This document shows positions 17,889 to 26,018 of a stretch of DNA of 64,000 nucleotides, one piece after another (within the stretch, counting starts at the first letter, position 1; every line of letters starts with the position of its first letter). Made by a program: the position numbers and the translations under genes. The notes under the pieces were generated by a model. That model ran no database searches. It was not told where the DNA came from and saw only the letters and a list, made by a program, of their open reading frames with translations. The stretch comes from Candidatus Bipolaricaulota bacterium (GTDB lineage: Bacteria; Bipolaricaulota; Bipolaricaulia; UBA7950; UBA9294), in the NCBI GenBank assembly GCA_028277345.1, contig JANQGM010000019.1, positions 1 to 64,000 of the forward strand. Reading direction: 5' to 3'.

Positions 17889-17914
17889 CACAATCAGACG
17901 TAGCGAATCAACGG

Positions 17915-17936
17915 ATCACGCCGAGATCGGCGTGAT
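17915..17936 (-). terminator. perfect 10-bp inverted repeat, probable terminator
   Basis: ATCACGCCGA-GA-TCGGCGTGAT. It lies after the stop of the 18043-18615 gene and before the beta-helix promoter. There is no T-run, so an operator for the beta-helix gene is an alternative. The rest of 17823-18042 shows nothing else. Confidence 0.45.
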
Positions 17937-18042
17937 GTCAGCATTTGAGCGGAGGAATCACAGAAGAGCGCGGAGCTCTCTAGCACACGCACAAGGAGTT
18001 GTTCGATGTTTGGGTGTCAGCACTCGCATGATGGCAAGGCGG

Positions 18043-18615
18043 CTAACCATCTTCCCGGGGTGCGGCGTTGTCCAGATCGAACACCGTTAGGAGCGTCCAC
18101 AAGGCGGGGACATAGGGGACATCGCACGGTTCGCCGTACGCGGCCGCGAGGAAGGCATAGGATTGCATCATGTCGAGAGTGGCCAGCTCGCGTCTGCGTT
18201 GATCGATGCACCGGAGTGCAGCCGATAACGCAAAATCGAGGTAGGTGCGCACGTTTTTCGCGGCGGTGAACGCGATAGACCTTGCTTCCGCTGAGAGCTC
18301 GGTACGCTCGACGTGTTGCCGAATGACCGAGAACTCGTGGGACAATCCATCGGGCTCGGCCAGGTCCCCTTCGGGGCGGACGAAGTGCCTTCCTCCAACG
18401 CCTTCGATGAAGTTGATCAACAACTGGGCATTCGTATGAAGGTCTTGAAGGGAAGGGGAATGGATGGCGACGCTGCTCAGGGTCATGGCCAATTGCAGTT
18501 GACGGGCGAATGTGTTCAGACGCGTTTCGAGCGGAAGCGTTTCGCTAGCCACGCTTGCCCAAGCCATCGATAGCCCAAACAGTGCCATGAGGATTCCGCG
18601 TGCAGTGTTTCTCAT
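18043..18615 (-). CDS. secreted helical protein of unknown function
   Basis: 190 aa from ATG 18615 (GGGAGAGGAG just upstream). The signal peptide is about residues 1-23 (LMALFGLSMAWASVAS). The mature chain is predicted all-helical (LETRLNTFARQLQLAMTLSS, then EARSIAFTAAKNVRTYLDFA), with two cysteines, at RCIDQ and EPCD. I recognise no family. It follows the membrane-bound winged-helix regulator by 62 bases on the same strand, so it may be co-transcribed and function in the same signalling unit. Confidence 0.7.
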   Translation of the reverse strand: MRNTARGILMALFGLSMAWASVASETLPLETRLNTFARQLQLAMTLSSVAIHSPSLQDLHTNAQLLINFIEGVGGRHFVRPEGDLAEPDGLSHEFSVIRQHVERTELSAEARSIAFTAAKNVRTYLDFALSAALRCIDQRRRELATLDMMQSYAFLAAAYGEPCDVPYVPALWTLLTVFDLDNAAPREDG

Positions 18616-18677
18616 GCTCCTCTCCCTTCTCTTCTCTTGTCTCGGCCATCCTTGCTCATGGTCCTCCGGTATCGCAA

Positions 18678-19622
18678 TCACGAGGCGGTCAATTCCTGAT
18701 CAATGGGGTCCGGAAGCAGCCGATAGCCGAAGCCGGGAACCGTTTCGATGACATGCTTGCCTGCCGGGTCGATCGCCGACAGACGCTGCCTTACAAGATA
18801 AACGTACTGCTTGACATCCTTTGAATCCGCGTACGCGGATGTCTGCCAGACTTCATCCACGATGTCATGGTCCGAGTACACGCGACCCGGCTCACGGGCC
18901 AAACAAGCGACGAGTGCATATTGCTTGGGCGTCAAGCGAACGAGGTGTCCCTGAAATCGAACCTGCCTCACCGTTGGATCGATCTCCAATTGCCCGATGG
19001 AGAGGGCTCCTTCATGACCGAGCTCGGGCGTACGGGTCTCGGCGCGGTCTCCCAACATCATCCGCTTCCTCTGAACCCACGCAAAGACCGCGAGGATCGA
19101 CGTTGCCAGACCCAGAGCGACCACTCCGGCCCAGAGAGATACCGATCGGACGCGAAGATGAACGGCGGCCAGGTCGATGCCAATGCGGACAGCGCCGCTT
19201 GGGGCTGCGGCCGATCTAGGAAGCGGGACGATCACGTCGAGGACCGCGCGTTGATCGACGTGCGTGGTCTTGAGTGTTGATGGTGCCGGGGAATCCGGCA
19301 AGGGAAGCTCCCAGTCCGTGGCGAGGGCCGTTCGCTCTTCGATGACGAGTTCGTCGGCGACAAGGATTTGCACGTAATGTGCGCTTCCGACCAACAGAAA
19401 TCGGGCGGCCGCTTCCAACATCGTTGGTTGAATCGGGTCGATCCACGGAAGAGAAGACGATGCAAAGGCTTGGACGTACGCGAGACTACGTTCCTCGAAG
19501 GCTTCACGAACCACGTCCCGATAGGCGTTGACCGCCAATGCCCAGCAGAGTCCGAACAGGACGCACAGAGCGAGCGCGAGGAAAAACAGGCTCTTTCGAT
19601 TCGACCAGCGACGACGTTTCAC
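18678..19622 (-). CDS. membrane-anchored OmpR-type winged-helix regulator with extracytoplasmic sensor
   Basis: 314 aa from GTG 19622 (no good ribosome-binding site; upstream codons give no better start). Membrane helix 1 is at about 9-31 (SLFFLALALCVLFGLCWALA). An extracytoplasmic sensor of roughly 125 residues follows, then helix 2 near 160-180 (LWAGVVALGLATSILAVFAW). The cytoplasmic C-terminus is an OmpR/PhoB-type wHTH (LTPKQYALVACLAREPGRVYS...VKQYVYLVRQRL...ETVPGFGYRL). The layout is that of a sensor kinase in which kinase and receiver are replaced by the DNA-binding domain. It is the reverse order of ToxR and CadC. It is likely a one-component transmembrane regulator of the two adjacent secreted-protein genes. 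Confidence 0.8.
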   Translation of the reverse strand: MKRRRWSNRKSLFFLALALCVLFGLCWALAVNAYRDVVREAFEERSLAYVQAFASSSLPWIDPIQPTMLEAAARFLLVGSAHYVQILVADELVIEERTALATDWELPLPDSPAPSTLKTTHVDQRAVLDVIVPLPRSAAAPSGAVRIGIDLAAVHLRVRSVSLWAGVVALGLATSILAVFAWVQRKRMMLGDRAETRTPELGHEGALSIGQLEIDPTVRQVRFQGHLVRLTPKQYALVACLAREPGRVYSDHDIVDEVWQTSAYADSKDVKQYVYLVRQRLSAIDPAGKHVIETVPGFGYRLLPDPIDQELTAS

Positions 19623-19776
19623 ACAACAAGAGTAGGAGGCATCGGCAGGGTCGACAAGCGGGTCACAACGAATTGACCGCCCGTTGATGTGCTCTCGGTT
19701 CGACGTTGGTGCCTTGCCCCCTAGGCTCACAGCGCCTCGCCATGCGGCACAACCGTGGCGGGCAAAGGAGACCAAC

Positions 19777-20439
19777 ATGAAAGACCGTCTGTTACAACCA
19801 CTGCTGCCGGGGCTGCTTGTGTTAGGTCTGGTGGTGGCGCTGGCTGCCTCCGGTTTCGCACAGATGAAGGATGCGCCGAAGCGCGAGTGGGCCGAAACGA
19901 CCCTGGAGCAGCTCTCCGATATTCTTCAACGGCTTGAGGGAGAGCTAAGTGCCTTGGAGGCGCCTCGTGCCGAGCAACTTGAGGACGCGCTCGAGCAGTT
20001 GGTGGAGTTGATCGAAGACCTTCTCGATGCATTTGAAACGCCGACCGGTTCCAGCGATAGGCCATCTATCCAGGCCAGGCTCCTTCGCTTGGATGAGAGG
20101 TTGCACAAACTCATTTCGGTGCTGAATCGCCTATTCTCCGACGATGCTGCCATTGTCCGCCCCGGAGCGCGTGAAGCCCTCGACGATCTGCGGAACTGGG
20201 TCGACGGCTACATTGACGGAGCGACGGCGGGGATGACGCCGGAGGCGGCCGAGAAACTGGAGCATGGCGTACATGCCATGGTGTGCGATCTTGCCCAGCG
20301 GATTGGGGAAACACTCCGTGGGGCGCAGCCTGACGCGCCCGACTTCCCCAAGCTGGAGCGCCTGTTGGACCGACTGCAGCGGCTTGATACGCTGATCCAT
20401 TCTCATTTCCCGGGGATTCCCGCACCTTCACGGAAGTAG
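19777..20439 (+). CDS. secreted coiled-coil protein of unknown function
   Basis: 220 aa from ATG 19777 (AAAGGAG six bases upstream). The signal peptide ends ASGFAQ (about residue 27). The mature protein is acidic, Leu-rich and fully helical, with long heptads (LEQLSDILQRLEGELSALE, EQLEDALEQLVELIEDLL, LDERLHKLISVLNRLF) and one Cys. It is divergent from the membrane wHTH regulator across a 154-bp gap, and its architecture resembles the secreted helical protein on the other side of that regulator. It may be the regulator's target or its extracytoplasmic partner. No catalytic motif. Confidence 0.7.
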   Translation: MKDRLLQPLLPGLLVLGLVVALAASGFAQMKDAPKREWAETTLEQLSDILQRLEGELSALEAPRAEQLEDALEQLVELIEDLLDAFETPTGSSDRPSIQARLLRLDERLHKLISVLNRLFSDDAAIVRPGAREALDDLRNWVDGYIDGATAGMTPEAAEKLEHGVHAMVCDLAQRIGETLRGAQPDAPDFPKLERLLDRLQRLDTLIHSHFPGIPAPSRK

Positions 20440-20443
20440 ACTC

Positions 20444-20477
20444 CGCACCCACAGGCGGCGGTCCGCCTGTGGGTGCG
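20444..20477 (+). terminator. strong hairpin terminator
   Basis: Perfect 15-bp stem CGCACCCACAGGCGG / CCGCCTGTGGGTGCG with a CGGT tetraloop, directly after the stop of the secreted coiled-coil gene. No T-run follows, but stem strength and position support termination for this gene and, from the other side, for fabI. Confidence 0.8.
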
Positions 20478-20544
20478 CGACGCGCGAAGTTTCTCGCCCC
20501 TTTGCAACGAAAGCTCGTGAGGAGGGCGACTCGACGATTCGAAC

Positions 20545-21324
20545 CTAGGTCACAATGGCGTTGTAACCGGCATCCACATGATGGGTTTCGCCGGTGACGC
20601 CTGAAGAAAGGTCGGAGAGAAGATAGACGGCCGATTTCCCGACTTCCGCGGTCTCAATGTTTCGGCGAAGCGGGGCGCTCGCCTCGACCTTTTTCAAGAT
20701 GGTGTCAATCCCGCCGACCGCCATCGACGATAGCGTGCGCACGGGTCCGGCGGACAGACTGTTGACGCGAATGCCGCGTTCCCCGAGTTCAGCGGCCAGG
20801 TAGCGGGCCGTAGATTCCAACGCCGACTTGGCAACGCCCATCACGTTGTATCCGGCCGCTGCTTTTTCAGCGCCGTAGTAGGTGAGCGCGAGAATCGATC
20901 CCCCCGGTTTCATGAAGGGAATCGCGCGGCGAGAGATGGCGATGAGGGTGTAGGCGGAGATATCGAGGGATTGAGCAAAGACGTCTCGCGGGGTATCGAC
21001 GAAGGTTCCTGGCTTCAAGTACTCACGATCGGCATAGGCGACGGAGTGAACGACGAAATCCAGGGCCCCATGATCCTTCCCATAGGCTTCGAACAGCGCG
21101 TCCAGATCGTCATCCGAACTGACATCGCACGGGTGCAGCCAGGCCTCATCCAAGCCGCCCTTGCCCAACGTTTTTCGAACACGCGCCTCCATTTTCTCAC
21201 CCGGAAGATGGGAGAAGGCACACGTTGCGCCGTGTTCAGCTGCGTGTTGTGCAATATGCCATGCGATGCTTCGTTCGTTTGCCACACCGAAGATCAACCC
21301 GTTCTTGCCTTCAAGGATGCCCAT
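20545..21324 (-). CDS. fabI: enoyl-[acyl-carrier-protein] reductase (NADH)
   Basis: 259 aa, the last reductive step of fatty-acid elongation (trans-2-enoyl-ACP to acyl-ACP). The modified Rossmann motif GVANERSIAWHIAQ and the FabI catalytic pair in YNVMGVAKSALE (Tyr-x6-Lys), plus VNSLSAGPVRTLSSMAVGG, identify FabI rather than FabG. Length is typical (about 260 aa). The ribosome-binding site GGGAGG precedes the ATG by six bases. It is a single gene, away from any other fab gene. Family knowledge: this is the triclosan target. Confidence 0.95.
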   Translation of the reverse strand: MGILEGKNGLIFGVANERSIAWHIAQHAAEHGATCAFSHLPGEKMEARVRKTLGKGGLDEAWLHPCDVSSDDDLDALFEAYGKDHGALDFVVHSVAYADREYLKPGTFVDTPRDVFAQSLDISAYTLIAISRRAIPFMKPGGSILALTYYGAEKAAAGYNVMGVAKSALESTARYLAAELGERGIRVNSLSAGPVRTLSSMAVGGIDTILKKVEASAPLRRNIETAEVGKSAVYLLSDLSSGVTGETHHVDAGYNAIVT

Positions 21325-21437
21325 GAGACACCTCCCTCATGCCAACGGTATCCGGCGATCACGTGCCATGCAACGCGCCTGTAGCTTGGGCGCGAATCAA
21401 CGTGCTATGCTGGTGAGGAGCCGAGAAAGGAGGGGGC

Positions 21438-22094
21438 ATGCTTCGATGGATGCTGGGAATCCTGGGATTGGCTGGCGTTGTTATCGCGCTCCCTTTGCTG
21501 TTTGCCGGAGGAAGCCTGTATTGGACGGATGCGATCTTGTCCGATGCGGAAGGATTCATTCATACGCCAAAACTGCACATCGAGGTGGATGGCTATGCAC
21601 TTGTCGCGGGGCCTGCGGGCATGGATGGTCTGCCCGATCTTCCGCAGAGCCCGGTCGAGTTGGGAGAGATCGCGACGTTGCGAGTCAACGCGTCGAATCT
21701 CCGGGACGGTCTGTTCATCGGGATTGCTTCCTCCGATGCCGTTGAGACGTATTTGGGTGGGGTGCCGTATGCCGTCATGGACGAATCTTCCACTGCTGAA
21801 GGCGTTTTCCTTACCTATCGGATGAATGAGGCGCGGGAGACCCTTGCGTCACCTGCGGAGCAGCCGTTTTGGACGCTCTCAGCTGATGGCGTGGGGCCGC
21901 TGCAACTGGAATGGGCGGTGGATGCTGAAGAGTCTCTTCTTGTGATCATGAACGACGATGCCTCCGATGGCGTCGGAGTTGAAGCGACTGTCGGCGTTCG
22001 GATTCCCCTTCTCACTCCGGTGAGCGTGAGCTTGCTTATCGGTGGCGGCATTACGCTGGCGCTGGGGACGTTGCTCCTCACGATGGCCCTCTAG
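21438..22094 (+). CDS. membrane protein with extracytoplasmic domain (unknown)
   Basis: 218 aa, with AGGAGG five bases before the ATG. An N-terminal hydrophobic helix (about 5-26, GILGLAGVVIALPLLFAGGS) and a C-terminal one (about 192-216, VSVSLLIGGGITLALGTLLL) enclose an acidic beta-rich domain (ATLRVNASNLRDGLFIGIAS...AVETYLGGVPYAVM...PFWTLSADGVGPLQLEW). This two-helix layout with an outside beta domain occurs in uncharacterised actinobacterial and archaeal proteins. No catalytic motif is seen. It is divergent from fabI and apparently monocistronic. Confidence 0.7.
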   Translation: MLRWMLGILGLAGVVIALPLLFAGGSLYWTDAILSDAEGFIHTPKLHIEVDGYALVAGPAGMDGLPDLPQSPVELGEIATLRVNASNLRDGLFIGIASSDAVETYLGGVPYAVMDESSTAEGVFLTYRMNEARETLASPAEQPFWTLSADGVGPLQLEWAVDAEESLLVIMNDDASDGVGVEATVGVRIPLLTPVSVSLLIGGGITLALGTLLLTMAL

Positions 22095-22113
22095 TCTGTT
22101 CATCCCCTGTTCG

Positions 22114-22911
22114 CTAGCCGTCGTCAAGCAGAGCGAGCAATTCGGGAAGGCGTTCGCGTAGCGTTTCGCACGTCCAGGATGCGTCGGTGCGGACCATCAC
22201 AAACCGGTGGAACGTCGGATCCGGATGCGTGCCATCGGTAAAGGATTCCATGAACAGCGGATTGGTGGCCGCGAGAACGGTTTGCTCGGACGTCCAATCG
22301 ATCGTTCCGATGATGGTATCGGCATTGAGAACCGTGCCATCAAGCCGATATCGATAGCGTTGGACGGCATAGCCTTCGCCCGTGAAGAGTCCGAGGATGG
22401 ATGCCTGAATCGTCATGCCGGGGTGGCCGTCGCCTTCGAGGTCGATGACGCGAGGGTCCTCCGAGTCGGTGGGAAGGGCGTCGGTTTCCGGATTCTCAAG
22501 GACGGCGCCCCGAATCTCGGTATGCCACTCGTGGTGGAAGCAAATGTCACAATCCAAGCGGCTCAGCTCTGCCGTCCGCGCTGGAGGGAGGATCGATTGC
22601 ATGACGATATCGGCAATATCCGTTCGAAACAGCATCGTCGAGGGCTTCGCATCCGTAAAACAATAGCGATCACGCAGAAGAAGCAGCGACTCTGTTTGGG
22701 TGATCTGCGTCATGGCGCCGACAAGGGTATCGATGTGGATCGTCCCGACGATCGGTAAGTCGGCGGTGGCGACGAGAATTTGGATCATGGCCCAATCGCC
22801 GGAGAGATCCGGCCACGTATCCGCAGCTTGCGGCGCGATTTGGCCGGCGCCTGTTGCGCCCACTATCCAACACATGGCAATGATCAATGAAAAACAACGC
22901 ACCCGGTTCAT
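22114..22911 (-). CDS. secreted protein of unknown function
   Basis: 265 aa from ATG 22911; an in-frame ATG at 22941 is possible. The signal peptide (MNRVRCFSLIIAMCWIVGATGAG) ends near residue 22. The mature part has a beta-rich repeated style: two similar strands TIHIDTLVGAMTQITQTESL and VLNADTIIGTIDWTSEQTV. One Cys pair (DCDICFHHEW) with nearby histidines could bind a metal or heme (CDICFHH is not a CxxCH). The C-terminus is RTDASWTCETLRERLPELLA. No family recognised. It is convergent with the membrane-protein gene at 21438. Confidence 0.6.
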   Translation of the reverse strand: MNRVRCFSLIIAMCWIVGATGAGQIAPQAADTWPDLSGDWAMIQILVATADLPIVGTIHIDTLVGAMTQITQTESLLLLRDRYCFTDAKPSTMLFRTDIADIVMQSILPPARTAELSRLDCDICFHHEWHTEIRGAVLENPETDALPTDSEDPRVIDLEGDGHPGMTIQASILGLFTGEGYAVQRYRYRLDGTVLNADTIIGTIDWTSEQTVLAATNPLFMESFTDGTHPDPTFHRFVMVRTDASWTCETLRERLPELLALLDDG

Positions 22912-22975
22912 GTGATTTGAGCATCCCCCTTGATCGTTCATCCTACTGAAGAATGTCTTTAGGTCAAGAAGGGCG

Positions 22976-22993
22976 TCTGGAGGTGCCTCCAGA
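22976..22993. repeat. perfect 8-bp inverted repeat between divergent genes
   Basis: TCTGGAGG-TG-CCTCCAGA, in the 220-bp gap between the secreted-protein gene and ada. It could be an operator. It does not resemble the E. coli Ada box. Confidence 0.5.
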
Positions 22994-23070
22994 TCAAGAC
23001 GTTGCGCCTGATCGTGGGATCACATTCAGAAGATGTTCAGAAATCGAGAACATGCATGCTCAGATTCCGG

Positions 23071-23099
23071 TTGTTGCAGGGCGGGCGGACGTCTACAGT
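23071..23099 (+). promoter_or_regulatory. probable promoter of ada
   Basis: TTGTTG (23071-23076), 17 bp, TACAGT (23094-23099), about 32 bases before the GTG start. GAAGGGG provides the ribosome-binding site. Confidence 0.5.
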
Positions 23100-23131
23100 A
23101 CGACATCACTCGTTGAAGGGGATTAGATCGC

Positions 23132-24181
23132 GTGAACAAACGAACATTGCCGGATTCGCAAACGCTCTATACGGCGCTGGTGGAACGGGATTCACGATTC
23201 GAGGGCGTCTTCTTTGCCGGCGTTCGAACCACCGGTATTTTCTGCCGGCCAACCTGCCATGCGAGAAAGCCGAAGCCTGAGAATGTCGAATACTTCGCAA
23301 CCACAAGCGATGCGCTTCAACACGGATATCGTCCTTGCAAGCTCTGCGAGCCGATGCGTCCGCTGGGCAAAGTTCCGGAATGGCTTGAGCCGCTATTGGA
23401 TGAGGTTCACGCATCTCCATCGCTACGACTCAAGGACCGGGACCTTCGAGAACGAGGACTTGACCCGCTTCGCGTCCGGCGCTGGTTTCAGAAGAACCAC
23501 GGCATGACCTTTCACGCGTATAGCCGGATGCATCGATTGTCCCATGCGTTCGGACGGATTCGAGTTGGTGACACCGTGGGGCAAACGGCGTTCTCTTCGG
23601 GCTATGACTCGCTCAGCGGATTCGTTGAGTCGTTCAAGAAATCAACAGGGTTCGCTCCGAGCCAGAGCGACCAACGGAGCATTATCCCCATTCGCCGCGT
23701 GCTAACGCCCTTGGGGCCCATGCTGGCGGGAGCCACATCCGAGGGCATCTGCTTGCTGGAATTTGCAGATCGACGGATGTTGGAAACGCAACTGAGCCGG
23801 ATTCAGACGCGATTCCATGCGGAGGTTCTCCCTGGGGACAGTCCGTACTTTGCGCCCTTGCAAGACGAGCTGGCCGAGTACTTCAATGGACGCCGGCGAA
23901 CGTTTACAGTTCCGCTCGTGACATCGGGGACGGATTTCCAGCAGAAAGCTTGGGAGAGTTTGCGGGGCATCCCCTTCGGAGAAACGCGCTCGTATCAACA
24001 ACAAGCCATCGCGATCGGGCAACCGGCCGCCGTACGCGCGGTCGCACGAGCGAATGGCGATAATCGGATCGCCATTCTCGTTCCCTGCCACCGCGTGATC
24101 GGAAAAAACGGGCGGCTAACGGGCTATGGTGGCGGCTTGTGGAGAAAACGCGCCTTACTCGAGCTGGAAGGCGCGCTGTAA
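23132..24181 (+). CDS. ada: bifunctional Ada: methylphosphotriester repair/AraC regulator and O6-alkylguanine transferase
   Basis: 349 aa, start GTG. Order of domains: Ada Zn-binding four-Cys domain (about 15-70; GIFCRPTCHARKP and CKLC), whose first Cys accepts methyl groups from phosphotriesters. Next an AraC-type HTH (about 85-170, ending GYDSLSGFVESFKKSTGFAPSQ), then a ribonuclease-like spacer. Last is the O6-methylguanine transferase domain with acceptor Cys in VPCHRVIGKNGRLTGYGGGL. This is the full E. coli-type fusion (354 aa). It repairs alkylated DNA and, when methylated, activates the adaptive response. No alkB or alkA gene lies nearby. Confidence 0.95.
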   Translation: MNKRTLPDSQTLYTALVERDSRFEGVFFAGVRTTGIFCRPTCHARKPKPENVEYFATTSDALQHGYRPCKLCEPMRPLGKVPEWLEPLLDEVHASPSLRLKDRDLRERGLDPLRVRRWFQKNHGMTFHAYSRMHRLSHAFGRIRVGDTVGQTAFSSGYDSLSGFVESFKKSTGFAPSQSDQRSIIPIRRVLTPLGPMLAGATSEGICLLEFADRRMLETQLSRIQTRFHAEVLPGDSPYFAPLQDELAEYFNGRRRTFTVPLVTSGTDFQQKAWESLRGIPFGETRSYQQQAIAIGQPAAVRAVARANGDNRIAILVPCHRVIGKNGRLTGYGGGLWRKRALLELEGAL

Positions 24182-24287
24182 TCGGGAACGCACGGCTGTG
24201 GGGTTCCGACCTCGTCCATGATTTGGGGACGTCCCCAGGATACCATTCGTGCAGAACGACCAACTCAGCTGACGAAAGGTGACATCC

Positions 24288-24569
24288 ATGGCACGAGCGA
24301 CGGCACGGCACATTTTGGTGGAATCCGAGGAGCTTTGTAGCGAACTCAAAACCCGAATCGAAAACGGCGAGGATTTTGGCCAACTGGCCGCTGAGTATTC
24401 GAAGTGTCCTTCCGGGTCTTCAGGTGGAGACCTGGGCGAATTCGGGCAGGGGCAAATGGTGCCTGAGTTCGATCGCGTCGTCTTTAACGATGCGGTGGGC
24501 GAAGTGCATGGCCCCGTATCGACGCAGTTCGGCTACCACCTTGTGGAGATTACCAGCCGAAGCGATTAG
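24288..24569 (+). CDS. ppiC: parvulin-type peptidyl-prolyl isomerase (PpiC-like)
   Basis: 93 aa from ATG 24288 (AAAGGTGA five bases upstream). A single rotamase domain: ARHILVESEE at the N-terminus, FGQLAAEYSKCPSGSSGGDLGEFGQGQMVPEFD in the middle, and TQFGYHLVEI at the end. These include the His, Cys and Phe positions of the parvulin active site. There is no signal peptide, so it is a cytoplasmic folding helper like E. coli PpiC (93 aa). It follows ada but has its own ribosome-binding site and terminator. Confidence 0.93.
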   Translation: MARATARHILVESEELCSELKTRIENGEDFGQLAAEYSKCPSGSSGGDLGEFGQGQMVPEFDRVVFNDAVGEVHGPVSTQFGYHLVEITSRSD

Positions 24570-24579
24570 TCGAATAAAT

Positions 24580-24613
24580 GCCCCATCGTAGTGACGATGG
24601 GGCTCCTTTTTCC
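24580..24613 (+). terminator. intrinsic terminator after ppiC-like gene
   Basis: Perfect 10-bp stem GCCCCATCGT / ACGATGGGGC with an AGTG loop, followed by TCCTTTTTCC. Textbook rho-independent form. Confidence 0.95.
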
Positions 24614-24629
24614 GCGCAACCCCGCCCGC

Positions 24630-24635
24630 TATACT
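24630..24635 (+). promoter_or_regulatory. candidate -10 box for a leaderless small membrane-protein mRNA
   Basis: TATACT followed by CCGATC and then ATG 24642, without a ribosome-binding site. The promoter starts just after the ppiC terminator. No -35 hexamer is recognisable. Confidence 0.5.
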
Positions 24636-24641
24636 CCGATC

Positions 24642-24812
24642 ATGAGCGATCGACAGAGGCAACGGCGGTTCCCCATCGGCATTCTCTTGGGTGTGGCAGT
24701 GGGCATCGCGCTTGGAATCGCCCTCAAGAGCCTTCCGGTGGGTATCGGAGTTGGCGCGGGATTGGCTATCCTCTTCGGCCTGGTCATGGAGCGCAACCCC
24801 GCCGGTCGTTGA
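24642..24812 (+). CDS. small two-helix membrane protein
   Basis: 56 aa, unrecognised. A basic start MSDRQRQRRF is followed by two Gly-rich hydrophobic segments (IGILLGVAVGIALGIAL and VGIGVGAGLAILFGLVM), giving a helical hairpin with both ends in the cytoplasm by the positive-inside rule. The ATG lies six bases after a TATACT box. A longer reading frame from 24591 runs through the terminator and is not preferred. Function unknown; small glycine-zipper hairpins often modulate larger membrane proteins. Confidence 0.6.
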   Translation: MSDRQRQRRFPIGILLGVAVGIALGIALKSLPVGIGVGAGLAILFGLVMERNPAGR

Positions 24813-24966
24813 AAAAGCTGGCATCATCTCATCGCTCAGATCTCATTTCCTTTGTTGGCTGCGGTCCCTTCTCGAACCCGTAAGAGCGACATCATCGTTC
24901 TTTCCCATCGTAGGGGCGTAGTATGCTGTGGCGGTGAAACGACTTGGGATGACATGAGGAGGCCCG

Positions 24967-25965
24967 ATGCATGCGATTCTGAAGGAATGGTTGGCCTGTC
25001 CGGCGTGCCATGGACGGTTGGCGTGGGCGATTTCGCTTGAGACGGCCGATCGGATTCTCGAAGCGATCGCGTCCTGCCGTGACTGTTCGGCAGAGTATCC
25101 GGTTCGTGAAGGTATCGGCCTGTTCCTGACGCCGGATCTTCCGCGCAATGACTTGTGGGAGAAGAACGAGCAACGTTTTTCACAGGTGCTGGGGCAGAAC
25201 GAGGCCTTGTATCGGCGCTTGATGGAGGCGCCGCTTGCTTCATTGGGGGCGGCCGATGCCTTCTTCCGAGGCATGGTCCATGAGGAGCAGGCAGAGTGGG
25301 AACAAGCGAGGCAAGCCTTTGATCATGCCCTTCCCAACCTTTACACCAATCAGTACCGAAATGCCTGGAACGCCCAGATGGAGTGGGTGGTCGATGCGCT
25401 CGCTGAGGCGTCTGAACCGATCGTAGACTTGGCTTCCGGCCGTTGCTATCTGGTTGAACGCTTGGCCCGCGACGTGACGGCTCCGATTGTGGCGACGGAC
25501 TTCAGCCCCCGGGTGTTGCGTCGGAACCGCGCATGGTTGGCCCATCAAGGACTTGATTCCCGAGTGAGTTTACTGGCGTTCGATGCGCGACGGACGCCGT
25601 TTCGAGATCGCAGCCTCCCGACGCTGACGACGAATCTAGGTATTCCCAACATCGAGAACCCGGGCGGTCTGATGTGTGAGCTTCGCCGCATCGTACATGG
25701 CCGATTTCTCGCCATCTCTCACTTCTTTTCGCCTACTGACTGTGCCAACCTCGGCGTCCTTCTCACCTTCGGCTTGGAAAAGACCATGCTGCGGGACCAC
25801 GTTCTCGCGGATTGGCATCAGGCAGGATGGACGGTCGACGTTCAAAACGCCCTTTGTGCACGTGCCGAACCGACCCCGAAGGGCGTGGTCCTGGCGGAGC
25901 AGGGCATCGACGCACTTCCCGTAGCCGAGACCGAATTGGAGTGGTGCGTGCTGGAGGCGAGCTGA
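24967..25965 (+). CDS. class I SAM methyltransferase with Trm112-like zinc ribbon
   Basis: 332 aa, with GAGGAGG before the ATG. Residues 1-60 form a Trm112-like zinc ribbon: LACPACHGRL and ASCRDCSAEYPVREGIGLFL. A helical linker follows. From about 150 there is a Rossmann methyltransferase core: motif I IVDLASGRCYLVERLA, then ATDFSPRVLRRNRAWL and DARRTPFRDRSL. The linker is unusual, carrying a helical bundle with EEQAEWEQARQAFDH. The substrate is unknown. Related bacterial proteins with this ribbon modify rRNA (RlmA-like) or small molecules. Confidence 0.8.
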   Translation: MHAILKEWLACPACHGRLAWAISLETADRILEAIASCRDCSAEYPVREGIGLFLTPDLPRNDLWEKNEQRFSQVLGQNEALYRRLMEAPLASLGAADAFFRGMVHEEQAEWEQARQAFDHALPNLYTNQYRNAWNAQMEWVVDALAEASEPIVDLASGRCYLVERLARDVTAPIVATDFSPRVLRRNRAWLAHQGLDSRVSLLAFDARRTPFRDRSLPTLTTNLGIPNIENPGGLMCELRRIVHGRFLAISHFFSPTDCANLGVLLTFGLEKTMLRDHVLADWHQAGWTVDVQNALCARAEPTPKGVVLAEQGIDALPVAETELEWCVLEAS

Positions 25966-25979
25966 CCTCGATCATCGCG

Positions 25980-26010
25980 CGGGGTCGCCGAATCCGTCGC
26001 GGCGACCCCG
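25980..26010. terminator. bidirectional hairpin terminator
   Basis: An 11-bp perfect stem CGGGGTCGCCG / CGGCGACCCCG with a 9-nt loop, between the convergent methyltransferase (plus) and repeat-protein (minus) genes. Confidence 0.8.
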
Positions 26011-26018
26011 ACGTGCAG

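Noticed and set aside
20530-20560. tRNA-like GGTTCGAATC beside the fabI stop
   Set aside because: No cloverleaf can be built: no acceptor pairing, anticodon or D-arm nearby, and part of it lies in the fabI coding end.
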